From assembly GCA_016946835.1 (NCBI GenBank), contig JACVTC010000215.1:60001-124000 (forward strand): a stretch of 64,000 nucleotides of DNA, written 5' to 3'. The position numbers and the translations under genes were made by a program. Shown piece by piece: positions 27,296-40,200 of the stretch. The DNA is from Neocallimastix lanati (nom. inval.) (taxonomy: Eukaryota; Neocallimastigomycota; Neocallimastigomycetes; Neocallimastigales; Neocallimastigaceae). Under the pieces are notes generated by a model, which searched no databases, was not told where the DNA came from, and saw nothing but the letters and a program-made list of their open reading frames with translations. Positions within the stretch are counted from its first letter, which is position 1. The number at the start of each line of letters is the position of its first letter.

Positions 27296-27782
27296 AATGT
27301 TATATTAGTTAATATTTATTACAGCTCAACAGAGTTTAAGACATCAGCGATATTTATCATGAATATACTTTTAAAATAGTATAAAGTTAACTAAGTATCA
27401 TAAAGATAGACAGTTAACTGTTTAGAGGTATCGCTCCATATGATATGGTTAATAAAGATAAACACTAACAAGCGTTTAACTTTGTTACTAATAACATTCA
27501 ATTTAATCCAATATAATATATTTGGTTTTAGCATATTTTAATATTAAATATATAATTTTGGAAAATGAATTTTAAAATTTTAAAAAATTTTTTAATTATG
27601 AATTAATAATACTTTAGAGATATTTCAAAATAACTAAAATACTTTTTTATTTTTAATTATTTTTATTTTATTTTTATTTATTTTTATTTATTTTTAATTT
27701 TTTTTTTTTTTTTATTTTCTTTATTATTAGTAATTTTCTTTAGTTCGTTATTTACTTTATTATATTATATATAAATTCGTAC

Positions 27783-27815
<33 letters not shown>

Positions 27816-28221
27816 CATATTTTATTTTATTTCTTTACATTTTTCAGTTATATATTTTTTCATTCTACAAAATATTTAAAAATCTTTATTTAACTAAAAC
27901 TTTTAATTATTATTATATTTTTTGACTTTTTATTTAATATTATTATTTATTATTTATTTTTTTATTTTTTTTTTAGTAAATTATCATCAAAATAATAATT
28001 ACTAATACTATATTATTTATTTTAATTTATATTTAAGGCAAAGTGTGATAGTGACTTATAAAGGAATAATACCAATAAATTTATAACTTTTACTTAAATT
28101 ATAATATATTTCTTTAATTATTTGTAATTTAATTATTATTTTAAATAACATATAATATATTTTATTCTTCATCTGAATAATATATTTCTTAAATATTTTT
28201 AATTTAATTATGTTAATTAAC
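27296..28221. other. AT-rich intergenic DNA
   Basis: A more complex segment at about 27310-27480 has no sustained reading frame. The rest is T-rich low complexity, including (ATT)n at 27787-27815. No gene was found. Confidence 0.6.
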
Positions 28222-28962
28222 TTATAATTTATTGTATTCTTCATCTGTAACTGGTTCTAACCATTCATTTGATAGATTTTCACCTGGAACTTCAAATGCA
28301 AGATGACTAAACCATGAATCTTTTTTAGCGCCATGCCAATGCTTAACATTTGGTGGAATACTAACAATAACACCAGGTTTTAAACTTTGGACTGGTTTTC
28401 CAAATTCTTGATACCATCCTTCACCATCAACACAAATTAAAATTTGGCCGCCACCTGAAGTTGACTTATGAATATGCCAGTTATTTCTACATTTTGGTTC
28501 AAAGGTTACATTACAAATAAAAAGTGGGTCCTTCTTTGGATCAGTCAAAACATTTAAATATGAATTACCAATAAAATATTTAGCATAACTATCATTTGGT
28601 TTACCTAAACCAAAGAATCCACCATGTTCTTCTGGCTTATCTTCTTCAGCATAAACTTCTTTTGCAAGTCTGAAAGCTCCCCAAGCATTTGGCCATCCAG
28701 CATAGAAGGCAACATGAGTAAGGATTTCTGCCATTTCAGTTTTAGTAACTCCGTTTTGTTTAGCTGACATAATATGATATTTTAAAGCAGTATCAACAAT
28801 ACCCTTTGATACAATAGAAGTAACAGTAATAATTGATCTTATTTTTAAAGGTAATTTATCTTCTCTAGACCAGACTTCACCGAATAAAACATCATCATTT
28901 AATTCAGCAAATTTTGGAGCAAAGTTTCCTAATTGATCACGTCCTGCAGTTTGTTTTGGCAT
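28222..28962 (-). CDS. Carboxymuconolactone decarboxylase-cupin fusion, bacterial type
   Basis: A single intronless frame of 246 residues starts at MPKQTAGRDQLGNFAPKFAEL. Residues about 10-110 form a CMD/AhpD-like helical domain (VLFGEVWSREDKLPLKIRSI, GVTKTEMAEILTHVAFYAGWPNAWGAF) without the CxxC of peroxidase-type AhpD. Residues about 135-225 form a cupin with the metal-ligand pattern NWHIHKS...GGGQILICVDGEGWYQ and PPNVKHWHGA. Two-domain proteins of this kind are common in anaerobic bacteria, where they are usually hypothetical or assigned to the gamma-carboxymuconolactone decarboxylase family; the substrate is unknown. It lacks introns while most neighbours have four or more, and its base composition is visibly less AT-rich. 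I infer acquisition from a bacterium. No targeting signal is seen, so it is probably cytosolic. Confidence 0.9.
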   Translation of the reverse strand: MPKQTAGRDQLGNFAPKFAELNDDVLFGEVWSREDKLPLKIRSIITVTSIVSKGIVDTALKYHIMSAKQNGVTKTEMAEILTHVAFYAGWPNAWGAFRLAKEVYAEEDKPEEHGGFFGLGKPNDSYAKYFIGNSYLNVLTDPKKDPLFICNVTFEPKCRNNWHIHKSTSGGGQILICVDGEGWYQEFGKPVQSLKPGVIVSIPPNVKHWHGAKKDSWFSHLAFEVPGENLSNEWLEPVTDEEYNKL

Positions 28963-29049
28963 TTTTATCTTTTATTAATATATATAAATTTCTTATTTCT
29001 TAATATTTATTTCTATTAAAAGAAAATATTGAAAAGAATTTTTAATAGT

Positions 29050-29080
<31 letters not shown>

Positions 29081-29820
29081 TTTATATATATATATATATA
29101 TATATATAAATTTTAAATTAAAGTTTTTTCTCAGCTTTTATTATTTATTATTATGTAATATATGGTATAATCAAAATAATATTTTAATATATTTTCATAT
29201 GATATAAATATTAATTAATAAACTAATAAAAAATAATTTACATATTTTTGTATAAATAATATATACAATGTATATAATGAATATATTATAAATTTGAAAA
29301 ATTAATATAAAAAAATGAATAAATTAAATATATAGTTTGTATGTATTCATGTATTTCATTAATATTAATAGATTATTTTTATACTTTATTCAATGATATT
29401 TTAATAATAAAAACGTAATAAATAAATTAATAAATAAAAATAATAACAAAAATAAATATAAAATTGAGTAATATTATACATTATAAATAAAAATGTTAAA
29501 AATTCATATTAAAAAATTAATTGAAAAATTGGATTTTGATATATATATTTTTTTGCATATATTATATAAAAGTATGTGTCATAAATATGCAATTCTTGTA
29601 TATAGGAATGATACATAAGAGATGATCATTTATGTTTCATCCAATCATAACATAAATTAACATATACTTTTAATTTATTTTTATTATTAAGGAATATTAT
29701 TTATAAATTTAATTAAATTTTTATACATAACGAATAGTTGATTATATTAGAAATATATATAAATTTGATTAGCATTTTATTAATTAATCTTATTATTAAT
29801 TTAGATATAAATGCTCTATT
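28963..29820. other. AT-rich upstream region of the CMD-cupin gene
   Basis: It contains an A run at 29051-29073 and a (TA)n run at 29082-29108 close upstream of the start codon. Farther out there is AT-rich sequence without coding signal. Confidence 0.55.
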
Positions 29821-29824
29821 TAAA

Positions 29825-30540
29825 TCCGTTAAGATCCGCAAAGATTATATGGTATAACTATTATTTTGTTTTTCTACTTTAATTCTACTTAAATATATTC
29901 GATTGGTCCACAGTTTGACATTTTGAATTTCGATTTAATTTTGGATATTATACTTTGATGTATTTTATTTCTCTAGCAATGACCATATCATAAACGTTGA
30001 GTCCAATTATATATTTTGTTTTAATATGTACTGTATGTTCTAATGTACATTGTTCGGCTTTTATTTGTTTAAAATACTATTAATAAATAAATTTCTTATT
30101 GTTTCATACCATTGTATACATGATTGCTTATGGTCTTAAGCAATCGAGGATAGTTAACTTCATCATTTTTAATCATTATTAATCATTATATCATTGGTAA
30201 TTTTATTTTCATTAGATTTAATAATATTTTGAGGTATGGCAATAAGAGATTGTTATTTTGGTATAAATTATTAGAATTTTGCGGATTATTAGTTTGATCA
30301 ATTGAATTATCAATATTATTATTAATTTGATATGAATTATGGGTATTAGAAATATGATCGTCATTTGAAGAAATATCATAAGAGTCATGGGAATTATAGT
30401 ATCATATGAAACTTACCTTAAAGTATAATTATTGAAATTATAATCATTTTGGGTATTAGATAAATCAAGTGAATTATTGATAATTTTATTTGAGGGTGTG
30501 TTGGAATTATAAAATTTTATTGTCATTAATGAAAAAAAAT
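29825..30540 (-). pseudogene. Unidentified coding remnant
   Basis: The minus strand at about 29880-30070 reads KQIKAEQCTLEHTVHIKTKY and, directly after, IIGLNVYDMVIAREIKYIKV, followed by a stop and then YPKLNRNSKCQTVDQSNIFK. Upstream, at about 30240-30400, is an N/S/D-rich stretch in the same orientation (NSHDSYDISSNDDHISNTHN). The codon-like texture differs from the surrounding low-complexity DNA, but stops interrupt it and I do not recognise the family. It may be part of a transposable element, given the copia and repeat relics just downstream. Confidence 0.35.
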
Positions 30541-31040
30541 TTTATTATTAAAATTTCATCGTTTTTTATATAAAAATTAATGCTCATGTTACTTGACAAT
30601 ATATTAAAAAAACATTTTATTATTATTAAAATAAAAAATAAAAAAAAAATAAAAATATAAAATAATGAAAATATAATAATAAAATATAAAATTATTATAT
30701 GGATTTTAAATTAGTTTTATTTTTTTTTGTAAAATTAATTTTGAAATTTCAATAAATTGAAAAATTTTTATGGTCCATAGTTTAATATTCTTATTTAAGT
30801 TTATATTAAATATACATAATTTTTTTATATATTATAATATGAGATATTATAATTAAATATATATAGTGATATTATTTATTATAATAATTATATTATATTC
30901 TTATATATATGATTAAACTATTGCAAATAATCCCATTAATAACCATCCTTCCTGTAAATTATTAAACGAGGTTGATTTGGTTATTTTTTAAGATAAAAAA
31001 ATATTAATATTAATAAAAAGATAATTATACTAGTAAAAAT

Positions 31041-31650
31041 TATTTGTACATAAAAGTCCCTTATTGATATAAAACAAATATGTGTAGTAACATATTTGTA
31101 TATTTAATAATAATTATTAAGTATTAAATTTATATCTTTTTGATAATAATTATTTTATTTTATTTTATTTCAATATGTATTATTATAATTATAATAATTA
31201 TAATACTTTAATTCATAAAAAATTAATATAGTTCTATATATTAGAATATATAATTAATATAATACCTATTTCTTATAAATAGATTAAATTATTTATATTA
31301 GAAATAGAGAACTCTCTTGTAAATTTTTAGGAATTAGAATTATTATTTTAATTGTTACTAATATTATAATTTTATTAATAAAATTTACTAAACTACCATT
31401 ATTTAAAACCCACTGCTTATAAATTATTGTACATAAAAGTCCCGCATATCAAAAATTGGTGGAGATATCGGGGATGTGCTGTGTAAAAAGTAATTAATAA
31501 GTAGTGATGTTTTATGATTTTATTAATTATTTATAAATTTCGTTACACTTTCTTTTCATTTAGGATTAATATTTTATTTAGGATTAATATATTATTTAAG
31601 AAATAATTTAGGATATAAATTATTGCACATAAAAGTCCCTCATATCAAAG
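31041..31650. repeat. Three dispersed copies of a TACATAAAAGTCCC motif
   Basis: TATTTGTACATAAAAGTCCC lies at 31041-31060, ATTGTACATAAAAGTCCCGC with a following ATATCAAA at about 31426-31451, and ATTGCACATAAAAGTCCCTC with the same ATATCAAAG extension at 31622-31649. All three are in direct orientation, spaced about 385 and 195 bp apart. The sequence between them is AT-rich and not obviously duplicated. Confidence 0.75.
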
Positions 31651-31879
31651 ATTTTATCACGTGTAATTAAATTTTTATTTATTTTATTATTTATTAAGTT
31701 TTAATAATTTTATTTTGACCAATAGTATTTTAGAAATTTTTAGTTCAATTTTTGTAAAATTTAAATTATTAATACTTTTTTCATCATTTACAGTATATTT
31801 TTTGTTTTTGCTTTTTTTTTTTTTTTTTCTTTAATAGGAAAAATATTTACTATACCAGAAATTCATTGGGAATATCTTA

Positions 31880-33440
31880 ATCTGTTAAACTTGTTTCATT
31901 TTCGTTTTTCAATGTAGGACAATCAATTTTAATATCAGTAGAATTTATAATATTGATAGAAATATTATGTAAGGTATTTTTCTGAATATTATTATTATTT
32001 TTATTAATATGTTCTTTTATAATTGAATTTTCTTTTGAATTATTAATTTTGTTATTGTTATTCTTGAGTAAAGTGTTAATTCAATTCGAATTGTTATTTT
32101 TATTTTTACTTTTTTTTTGAATTAATTTCCTCATTTAAATTATCTTTTTTGACTTCATTATTTTCTTCTGATAAGTTAATGTTTTTTTCTTTCATATTAT
32201 TATTTTCTATAAAATATTATTTTCAATTAGATTTTTATTTACATTAGTATTCTCATTTAAATTGTTATTTTTCAAATTATTATTGTTTTCATTGTCTATT
32301 TCATTATTGTCTTATATTATCATTTAAATTAATATTTTTATCTAAATAATTATAGTCATTTATGTTTTTATTGTCATTTTAACTTAATATTTCTGATGTA
32401 TTCCCCATTAGTGGTAATTCATATATGTTTTTTCTGAATTTTTAAGTGTGTTATTAATAATTCCAGCTTTTCCATTTATTTTTGGGAAATAAGGAGGATA
32501 ATGTATCTTTTCAATGCCATTTTCTTTAAAATATTTCTTTCTCCTTTGGAATTTTCCCTTTGAGAGTTCCCATCCTTATCTTAGAAATTTTGCAGTCTAT
32601 GCAGGAGGAGATTTAATATTATGTAAGTTTAGGTATTTTTGTAAATGGCTCTGGTAAAAATGGCCTAATATTTTATGCCATATTTAAATACTTTCGTTTT
32701 CTAGATTTTCTATGTGCATGATATCATTTCCTATTGTTTTTTGTGTTTCGGTAGGAAATTGATTATATTTAAATGATAAAAAAGTATCTAGATTATTTTT
32801 ACACTTATCCCGTAATTTTAATTGTGCTTTTTCTCCTCAAAAAGAAACATTTGTATGCTCTATATCCAATTTTTTTCATTTCATTAAAGATTTCATTTGC
32901 ATGTCTAAAATTTTATTTCTTCGTTTTTATTCTTTGGCTTTAAACTTCATAATCTATCAATCCTGTATTCCATATCAGTACTACTGTTTCCACATTTTCA
33001 ATTGAGTTTTTCCATAATATGATAACTATTATGTAGACGATTTATCTCCGTTAAGTTTTTCTTTTGTCAACATTTATACTGATCATTAATATTAAATTTC
33101 TGGGTTTCTTCGATAGTTTGTATTTTGATTCTATTATCCAATAACAGGATAAGAACAGTATTATTAACATCCTCTAGTGCATTATTATTAACATCTGGTA
33201 ATATATTATTGTTTACAACTGCTTGTACAGCATTGTTATTTTGAAGGAACAAGTTTTTGACCTGGGATTGGAAGGTTTAAGTTTGTAATAATATCTGTAA
33301 AAGCTCTGTTGGTTGTATCATTATTGTTTGAAATGTAAATAAGAAATTCATCACTTAAATGATCAATGATATCATCTTCCAGAAATTCCTTAATACCATA
33401 AGTTTTATCGTTAACTATGACAAAAGTAGATAGTATATTC
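31880..33440 (-). pseudogene. Copia fragment, gag-pre-integrase to integrase/linker
   Basis: On the minus strand, KTYGIKEFLEDDIIDHLSDEF near 33340-33410 is followed by an INRLHNSYHIMEKLN stretch near 33000-33050. Next comes a gag-pre-integrase motif, IWHKILGHFYQSHLQKYLNL, at about 32610-32690. A piece of the integrase catalytic end (KENGIEKIHYPPYFPKINGK) lies near 32470-32540, and an Asn-rich linker runs on to about 31880. The first half of the integrase core is missing, and stops and frameshifts are frequent. It is an inactive relic. Confidence 0.75.
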
Positions 33441-33654
33441 GTAATAATATTTTATAGTCGCAATTAATGACAATAATTGAAATTAAATATTTTATTTATT
33501 AATTATAAATATTTTTTTACTCGCAATTAATACGAACTTTAGCTAAATAATTATTTAAATTGTAATATTTATTGTGAATTTTTGCAATAATTAAAATTAA
33601 TTATTTTAATTACATAAATATTTAAACTATACGGACCAAATAATTTTAAAAACA

Positions 33655-34730
33655 TAATCGTTAAGGCGATACAAGCTTTGAGTTGGGATATTGGAAACTC
33701 AGCAAAACTTTGTATGGTCTTAAGCAATCAGGTAGGCAATGTTATAATATTACCAGAAATTTTTTAATGAAAAATAAATTTATTCGAATTAAATCCAAAC
33801 AATGTATTTTTAAATTTATAAAAAATAAAGTAATAAAATGTACTATCGATTTATATGGGAATGAGATGATTATCGCTGGAGAAGAAGAATATACTTAACA
33901 AATAATAAGTAAAAAAAAAAAGCAAAATTTAAAATATATTAAGTGCAATCCTATTGAATACATATTAGGAATTGAAGTAAAGAACGAAAATAATTCATAT
34001 ATTATTTTACAGAAAAACTTTATAAATAATATATTATATAAATTAAACATCGATAATACAAAGAAAAGAAAAACACCATGTATTGGTGATAATATAATAT
34101 CAGAAAGCAATAAACCTTTCGATAAAACAATCTTCAAGAATGTAATAAGTTCTTTAATATACTTTTCAAAGTGCACTAGACTTAATGGAGCCTTCTCAGT
34201 GAATAAAGCTTCAAAAAAAAAACGTGAAAATCCAACTATATATCAGAATGAAACAAAATAATAAATATTCTAAAATATATTAACAGTTCTAAAAAATTCT
34301 AAAATAGAATATAATGGAAAGGGGGAGCTTATTGAATATATCGATTCTGATTTTGCCTGCTTTTTGGAAGATAGAAAATTTACCTCTAGAAGAATAATAC
34401 TCATTAGAACATCTCCAATATACTGGTTGTCCAAGAAACAAACAAACATTGCTACATCTATTGCTCAGGCGGAATACATAAACACTTCCGAAAATTTATT
34501 ATGGATTAGAAATATAATAAAAGAAATTTTAAATAAATGTGTTTAATTTTATACAGATAACCAAGCTAGTAAGTAAATAATGGAGAACGGAGAAATAAAT
34601 ACAAAATTAAAACATATAAGTATAATATATCATTTCAACATGGACATTATTGTAAAGAAGAAAGTAAAATTAGAATATATTGACACTGAAAATATGCTAG
34701 CGGACATATTAACCAAGAACTAAAATGGAC
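33655..34730 (+). pseudogene. Copia fragment, reverse transcriptase C-terminus to RNase H
   Basis: Plus-strand translation gives YWKLSKTLYGLKQSGRQCYN (33683 onward), KCNPIEYILGIEVKNENNSY, and VISSLIYFSKCTRLNGAFSV at about 34140-34200. The RNase H domain at about 34318-34546 has LIEYIDSDFACFLEDRKFTS, PIYWLSKKQTN and AEYINTSENLLWIRNI. The copia C-terminal signature near 34660-34725 reads KKVKLEYIDTENMLADILTK. Frames change at least three times. It begins just upstream of the YGLKQS motif, so the earlier gag-protease-integrase part is absent on this strand. Confidence 0.85.
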
Positions 34731-34780
34731 CAAAAATACAAAAAAAAATAAAAACAACAATTTTTCCAAAAAATATTATT

Positions 34781-35030
34781 TGAGGGGAAGTGTTTACTGC
34801 ATCCATAATTTAATGATTACTTAAATGTATATATATTATTATTTATCATCTTGTATAAATCCATACTAATTATCTTTTAATATTTATTTAATTAATTTTT
34901 AATTTATTCTATGTTATGAAAAAAGTACGTAGTGACATGTGACTTAATTACTAGGTAGATTATACATTTATTTTCCTTTTATACATAATAACAAATAATA
35001 ACAAATAATAACAAATAGCAACAACAACAA
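34781..35030 (+). repeat. Copia polypurine tract and 3' LTR
   Basis: TGAGGGGAAG at 34781-34790 has the form of the polypurine tract that primes plus-strand DNA in Ty1/copia elements. It is followed directly by TGTTTACTGC, the expected TG start of an LTR at 34791. The LTR would run to a CA near 35020-35030, but (CAA)n and (TAA)n repeats blur the end. No second copy is in the window, so the 5' LTR is missing or outside. Confidence 0.65.
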
Positions 35031-35043
35031 CAACAACAACAAC

Positions 35044-35110
<67 letters not shown>
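35019..35110. repeat. (CAA)n then (TAA)n microsatellite
   Basis: A run of CAA units passes into about 22 TAA units directly after the probable LTR end. Confidence 0.9.
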
Positions 35111-35111
<1 letters not shown>

Positions 35112-35460
35112 TTAAAGAATATATTATAGATATTTTAACTTTAGCTTATAATATGTAATTAAGAAAAATATGTGATTTTTATATAAATATTCATATTTAT
35201 TAAATTATTTTATGAAAATGATATTAATAGTAATTACGTTTAATTTTATAATATTATATAAATAAAAAGTAAAAAAAATTATATATTCTTCTTATTTTTC
35301 GAAGTAAAATTTTAATACATAAATATTGAAATATATTCAATTTCTTAAACTTTAAAATCATAAAAGATAAATTTAATAATAAAATTTTTCATTTACAATA
35401 AAATAATTTACATTTTATTCAAATGAGAACAATTTTTGTGATTTTGAAATTTCTAATGGT

Positions 35461-36380
35461 TTATTTTCCCTTCTTTCCCTTCTTCTTTTTACTAATTTTT
35501 GGTGAAGTGATATTATTGGTTTGTTGAGCAGCTATTATATTTTATTATGATAATTCAATATAAAAGATAAATTAAGACATTTAATGGATTTTAATTTAAT
35601 TTTAAAATTATGACTAAACTTTTTTCAAACAATATTATCATAACAATATATATATATATTTACTTTCTGAAGATTTTGTTTCTAAATTCTTTTTAGTATT
35701 TAACATCTTCTTAAGTAAAGATCTATTTAATTTTTCCAATTTTTTTATATCACTGGCATATTCAGTTTTGTATTTAATGCACTATAAAAATATCCAATTA
35801 AAGTATATTAGATTTAAAAATTATTTTTTAAAATTTGTAAAAATCACATAATTTTAAATCAATAATTTACAGTTGGTCCATCAGTAACTTTAAGAACAAG
35901 CTTAGTATCGACATTTCTATATTTTATTAAATATCTTGTCTTCAAATATAAATGAATAGATATTTATTAAAATAAAATATAAGTCCATAATAATTATATT
36001 CATTTTTAAATAAATAAAAAAACATTAGTACCATTTCCATAATATCAAATTTAATTAAGAAATAACACTGAATCTGAATATAATATTTATATTAATGAAT
36101 ATGGTATTATCTATTAAACGAATAATATATTTATTATCTTTTCGTTTATACTTAATTTAAATATTTTTTTTTTAAAATTATTATTCATTATTCATTATTT
36201 TATTTTTTGTTTATTCAATTTCATTTATTTTTAATTAATTTTTATATTAACATTTAATTTTTTTAAAATCTAATGATATTACAATAACTGATATTTAAAA
36301 TTACTCACCTTTAATGGAGATTCCATATATAATTCTTCAACGGCTTTCTTAAAAGTATCCCAATCATCAATATATACCAT
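35461..36380 (-). CDS. SRP9: Signal recognition particle 9-kDa subunit
   Basis: Four exons on the minus strand keep the frame: 36380-36309, 35939-35871, 35781-35664 and 35531-35461, 109 residues. The protein starts MVYIDDWDTFKKAVEELYME and continues SPLKTRYLIKYRNVDTKLVL, KVTDGPTCIKYKTEYASDIK and KLEKLNRSLLKKML, collinear with animal SRP9 ([56 protein letters not shown]). SRP9 pairs with SRP14 on the Alu domain of SRP RNA to pause elongation during ER targeting. The Lys-rich C-terminal tail (KISKKKKGKKGK) is longer than in animals and may bind RNA. The sequence resembles animal SRP9 more than the larger yeast Srp21. The start is the first ATG. Confidence 0.92.
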
Positions 36381-37291
36381 CTTAACTTTTATTTATTATA
36401 AAAATAAGTATTAGAAGGACTTTATATAAATATTCTTTAGTATTTTTCTATTTTGGTTGTTACAATTAAAATAAACATAAATGTTGTTTTAAATATAATA
36501 AATAAAATAATATTTAATATATAAAATTATAGAATATTAAAAATCAATAATCAATAAAAAAAGCTAATCAACCAATTAAAACATTAGTATATATATTATT
36601 ATATATTAATTTCAATAATATATACATTTAAATGTAGAAAAGAGTAATAATATATATAATAAATCTTGAATATAACATTAATTATTTTTATATATTTTAT
36701 AAAGGGTTAATTGTTATTATATACATATTTATTTATATTTATTTCTATTATTAATTAATTAATAAATAAATAAATAAATAATAAATAAATAAATAAATAA
36801 ATAATAAATAAATAATAAATAAATAATAAATAAATAATAAATAAATAAAAAAATAAATAATAAATAAATAATAAATAAATAATAAATAATAAATAAATAA
36901 ATAAATAAATAAATAAATATGTAAATAAGAAAAATTAATTTTAAATAAATAATTAACATATAAATTATTAAATTAATTATTAATTATATTATATAATATT
37001 TTTTATTAATAAGTTGATAATATTATCAAAAATAACCATTTTATTTATTATTATTTTTTTTTATAGTACAAGAATAGTCCTTTTAAATTATACTTGTTTG
37101 TAAAAGTAGATATATAATAAATATTATTAGATAGTTTACGATTTATTAAATATAAAATAATTTAACAATACAATATTCAAATAATATAATATTTAATATA
37201 TATAAAACAATTGTTTATAATAAAGAAAAAAAAAAAAAAAAAAAAAAAAAACTTGAGTGATTGTTAATATTCTTAATATTACCTGGGAAAA
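36381..37291. other. Divergent intergenic region, SRP9 and EH-domain gene
   Basis: It should hold both promoters. It contains a long (AAATAAAT)n-type array (36765-36920) and a poly(A) of about 27 bp ending 40 bp before the start codon at 37292. No gene was found. Confidence 0.6.
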
Positions 37292-40200
37292 ATGTCAAAT
37301 TTAAATCAATTTGATATTTATTCAAGCAATCAACAATATCCAAGTAAGAATATATAGTAAAAATACATAAAGTATAAAATAAATGTATATTAATATCATA
37401 ATATATATATATATATTTATTATCTTTTTTTTTTAAATTTTAATCAAATGTTAAATACATTTAATTTGTCAAATGGTTATTGAAATTAATATAAAGAACT
37501 TTCATTTTTAAGTATTCAGGAATACAATAATTATAAAAATTTATATGTTCAAGCAAATCCAACATTAAATGGTGTTAATGGTATTTAATTATATAAAAAT
37601 TCTATATTAATTAAAGTAATTTATTGTTGAATTTATTAATTAAATAAACAGTATATTTAATATAATTAATAAATAAAACATTATATATATTATTTAAATA
37701 TTTAATTTATTAGCTTCTATTGTAAATACCATTCTCGATAGAACAAATTTACCTCAAGGAGTTCTTTCACGTATAGAGTAAATCAAATTTAGATTTTATT
37801 TTTTTAAAAAATAAATAAAAATTCTCATTATTTTTATTAATACATTTATTAATTTTAATATTAATATAAACAAAACAAAACAAAACAAATTTAAACAATA
37901 ATAATGTAGAACATTGAGTAATATTTCAAAAAATGGATATTACAATTTTCCTCAATTTTGCTTAGCTATGAAATTATTGAATGGTAGATTAAATGGTGAA
38001 ACTTTACCAAATACTTTACCTGATAGTGTTGCAAAAGAAGTTATAAGTGTTAGTAATGCTATGCAATCAAAAGTAAGCCCTACATCACCTACTCCAACAA
38101 ATTTTGGAAATAGTACTTCGAATTTTTCAACGGGAAGTAGCAGTAATTCAGTTTGGACTTTAACAAATGAGGAAAAAATGAAATATTATGATATATTTAA
38201 GCAATATGATACTTTCAATACTGGAAGTTTGACTGGTATTTAATAATTATACATATTTATATATTTATATTGGTTTAATTTTTATTAATAAATGGAAAAT
38301 TTTTTAAAGAAATGTTTTGATAGTATTTGAATAGTTTTTTTTTTTTTTTTTTTTTTTTATACAAAAAGTCATATATATTTATCTAATGTTATAACTATTT
38401 ATAAATGAAGGTAATGTTATTAGAAATATTTTTCAAAAGAGTAATTTGTCAGCTCCAATTTTAGGAAGAATATATGATTTAGTAGATCAAAGACATACTG
38501 GATCATTATCTAAAATAGAATTTGCAGTTGGTATGCTTTTAATTAATCGCCAAATGAATGGAATAACAGCTCCTGCTCAATTGCCATATGAATTAAAAGA
38601 AGTTATTAAAAATAATTTACCAATGCAATCACAAAATTCATTTTCAAATATGATGGGTGGTATGAATAATAACATGAATAATATGAATAATTTTAATAAC
38701 ATGAATAATAGTATGAATAGTAATATGAACAATGGTATGAACAATTTTATGAACAATTTTATGAACAATGGTATGAACAATGGTATGAATAGTGGTATGA
38801 ACAATTTTATGAACAATGGTATGAACAATGGTATGAACAATGGTATGAATAGTGGTATGAACAATGGTATGAACAATGGTATGAATAATGGTATGAATAA
38901 TGGTATGAATAATTTTATGAATAATGGTATGAATAACAATATGAATAATGGAATGAATATGAATTCATTTAATAATACTAGTAATAACAATGGTAATAAC
39001 TTTGGATTCCCTAATAGCAACAATAATAATAGTAACAACATGTTTAATAATAATAATATGTTTAATAATAATAATAATAGTAATTCAGTATCACCAGTAA
39101 ATAATAATATGAATAAAAATAATAATACAACTTCTCCAATTAATAATATGAATCAAAATATGTTTAACAATGATAATATGTTTGGTAGTGGTGGTGTTCA
39201 AATTGAGGAGGTTTCTGCTAATTATGAAGAAGAAGAAGAAAGAAAAAAGGAAATCGAAAAGCTTAATGAGGAAATAGCTAAATTTGAAGCTCAAAAAGAA
39301 AATATGATTAAAAGTTGTAAGCCAAAAATTAATCAGTTAAATCAACAATTACAAAAACTAAATACTCTCGAAGAAAAATTTAACTCTTCTGTTAGAGATT
39401 ATAATACTGCTCTTGATAATATTAGAAAATTATGTGATGAAAAACGTAATTATTATCAAAATGAAGTTAATAAATATAAAAAGAATAATGGAAATGTATC
39501 AACAGAGAAAAAAGCACAGGAAATATTAGCTGAACGTATGAGAGCACTTGGATTAAGTAATATCTCAGCATTTTCAAAAGGCAGTGATGATGATGAAGGA
39601 AGAGCAAAACAAAAGTTGAATGAATTTGAAGGAAAAGCTGATAAAATTAATAAGATCATTTCAGATAGCGAAGACAAATTAATAAAAATAAAATCTCAAT
39701 TCCAAGAAGAATTTACTAAACAAAAAGAAGAACTTAGTTTATTAATTAACTTTGATAAGCCATCATTTAATATTAATTATCAATGGGAAAATGGTAGTAA
39801 TATTAATGATAATAATTTATATACATTTATTATGAAATTGAATCAAGATAGAAATGACCTTAAAATGAATTTCTTAAAGGAATTAGAATCTCAAGCAAAA
39901 CCAGCTCCAGCTCCAGTTAATAATAATGAGAACCGTTCTGCTTCTCAGAATAATAATAATGCAACTGAAATTTTCAGTAACTCAAATCAGAATACGTCAT
40001 TATTTACAGCTTCAGCTACTGAACCTGTATCTTCTAATAATGATGATAAAAATTTGAACTCAATTTCAAAAGATACTGTTAAGAATATTCGTAATACATT
40101 CAATCAACCAGCCACAACAACCGAAGATAATTCGGTTTCTAAAATTAAAGATTTCGTACCATCTAGTATTTCTGTTAAGGACAGATTTAAGGAAATGAAA

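Noticed and set aside
36759-36959. 66-codon F/I/Y/L frame on the minus strand
   Set aside because: It is the antisense of the (AAATAAAT)n array in the SRP9 upstream region.
38577-39041. 154-codon minus-strand frame with (LFIP)n
   Set aside because: It is the antisense shadow of the MNNG coding repeat.
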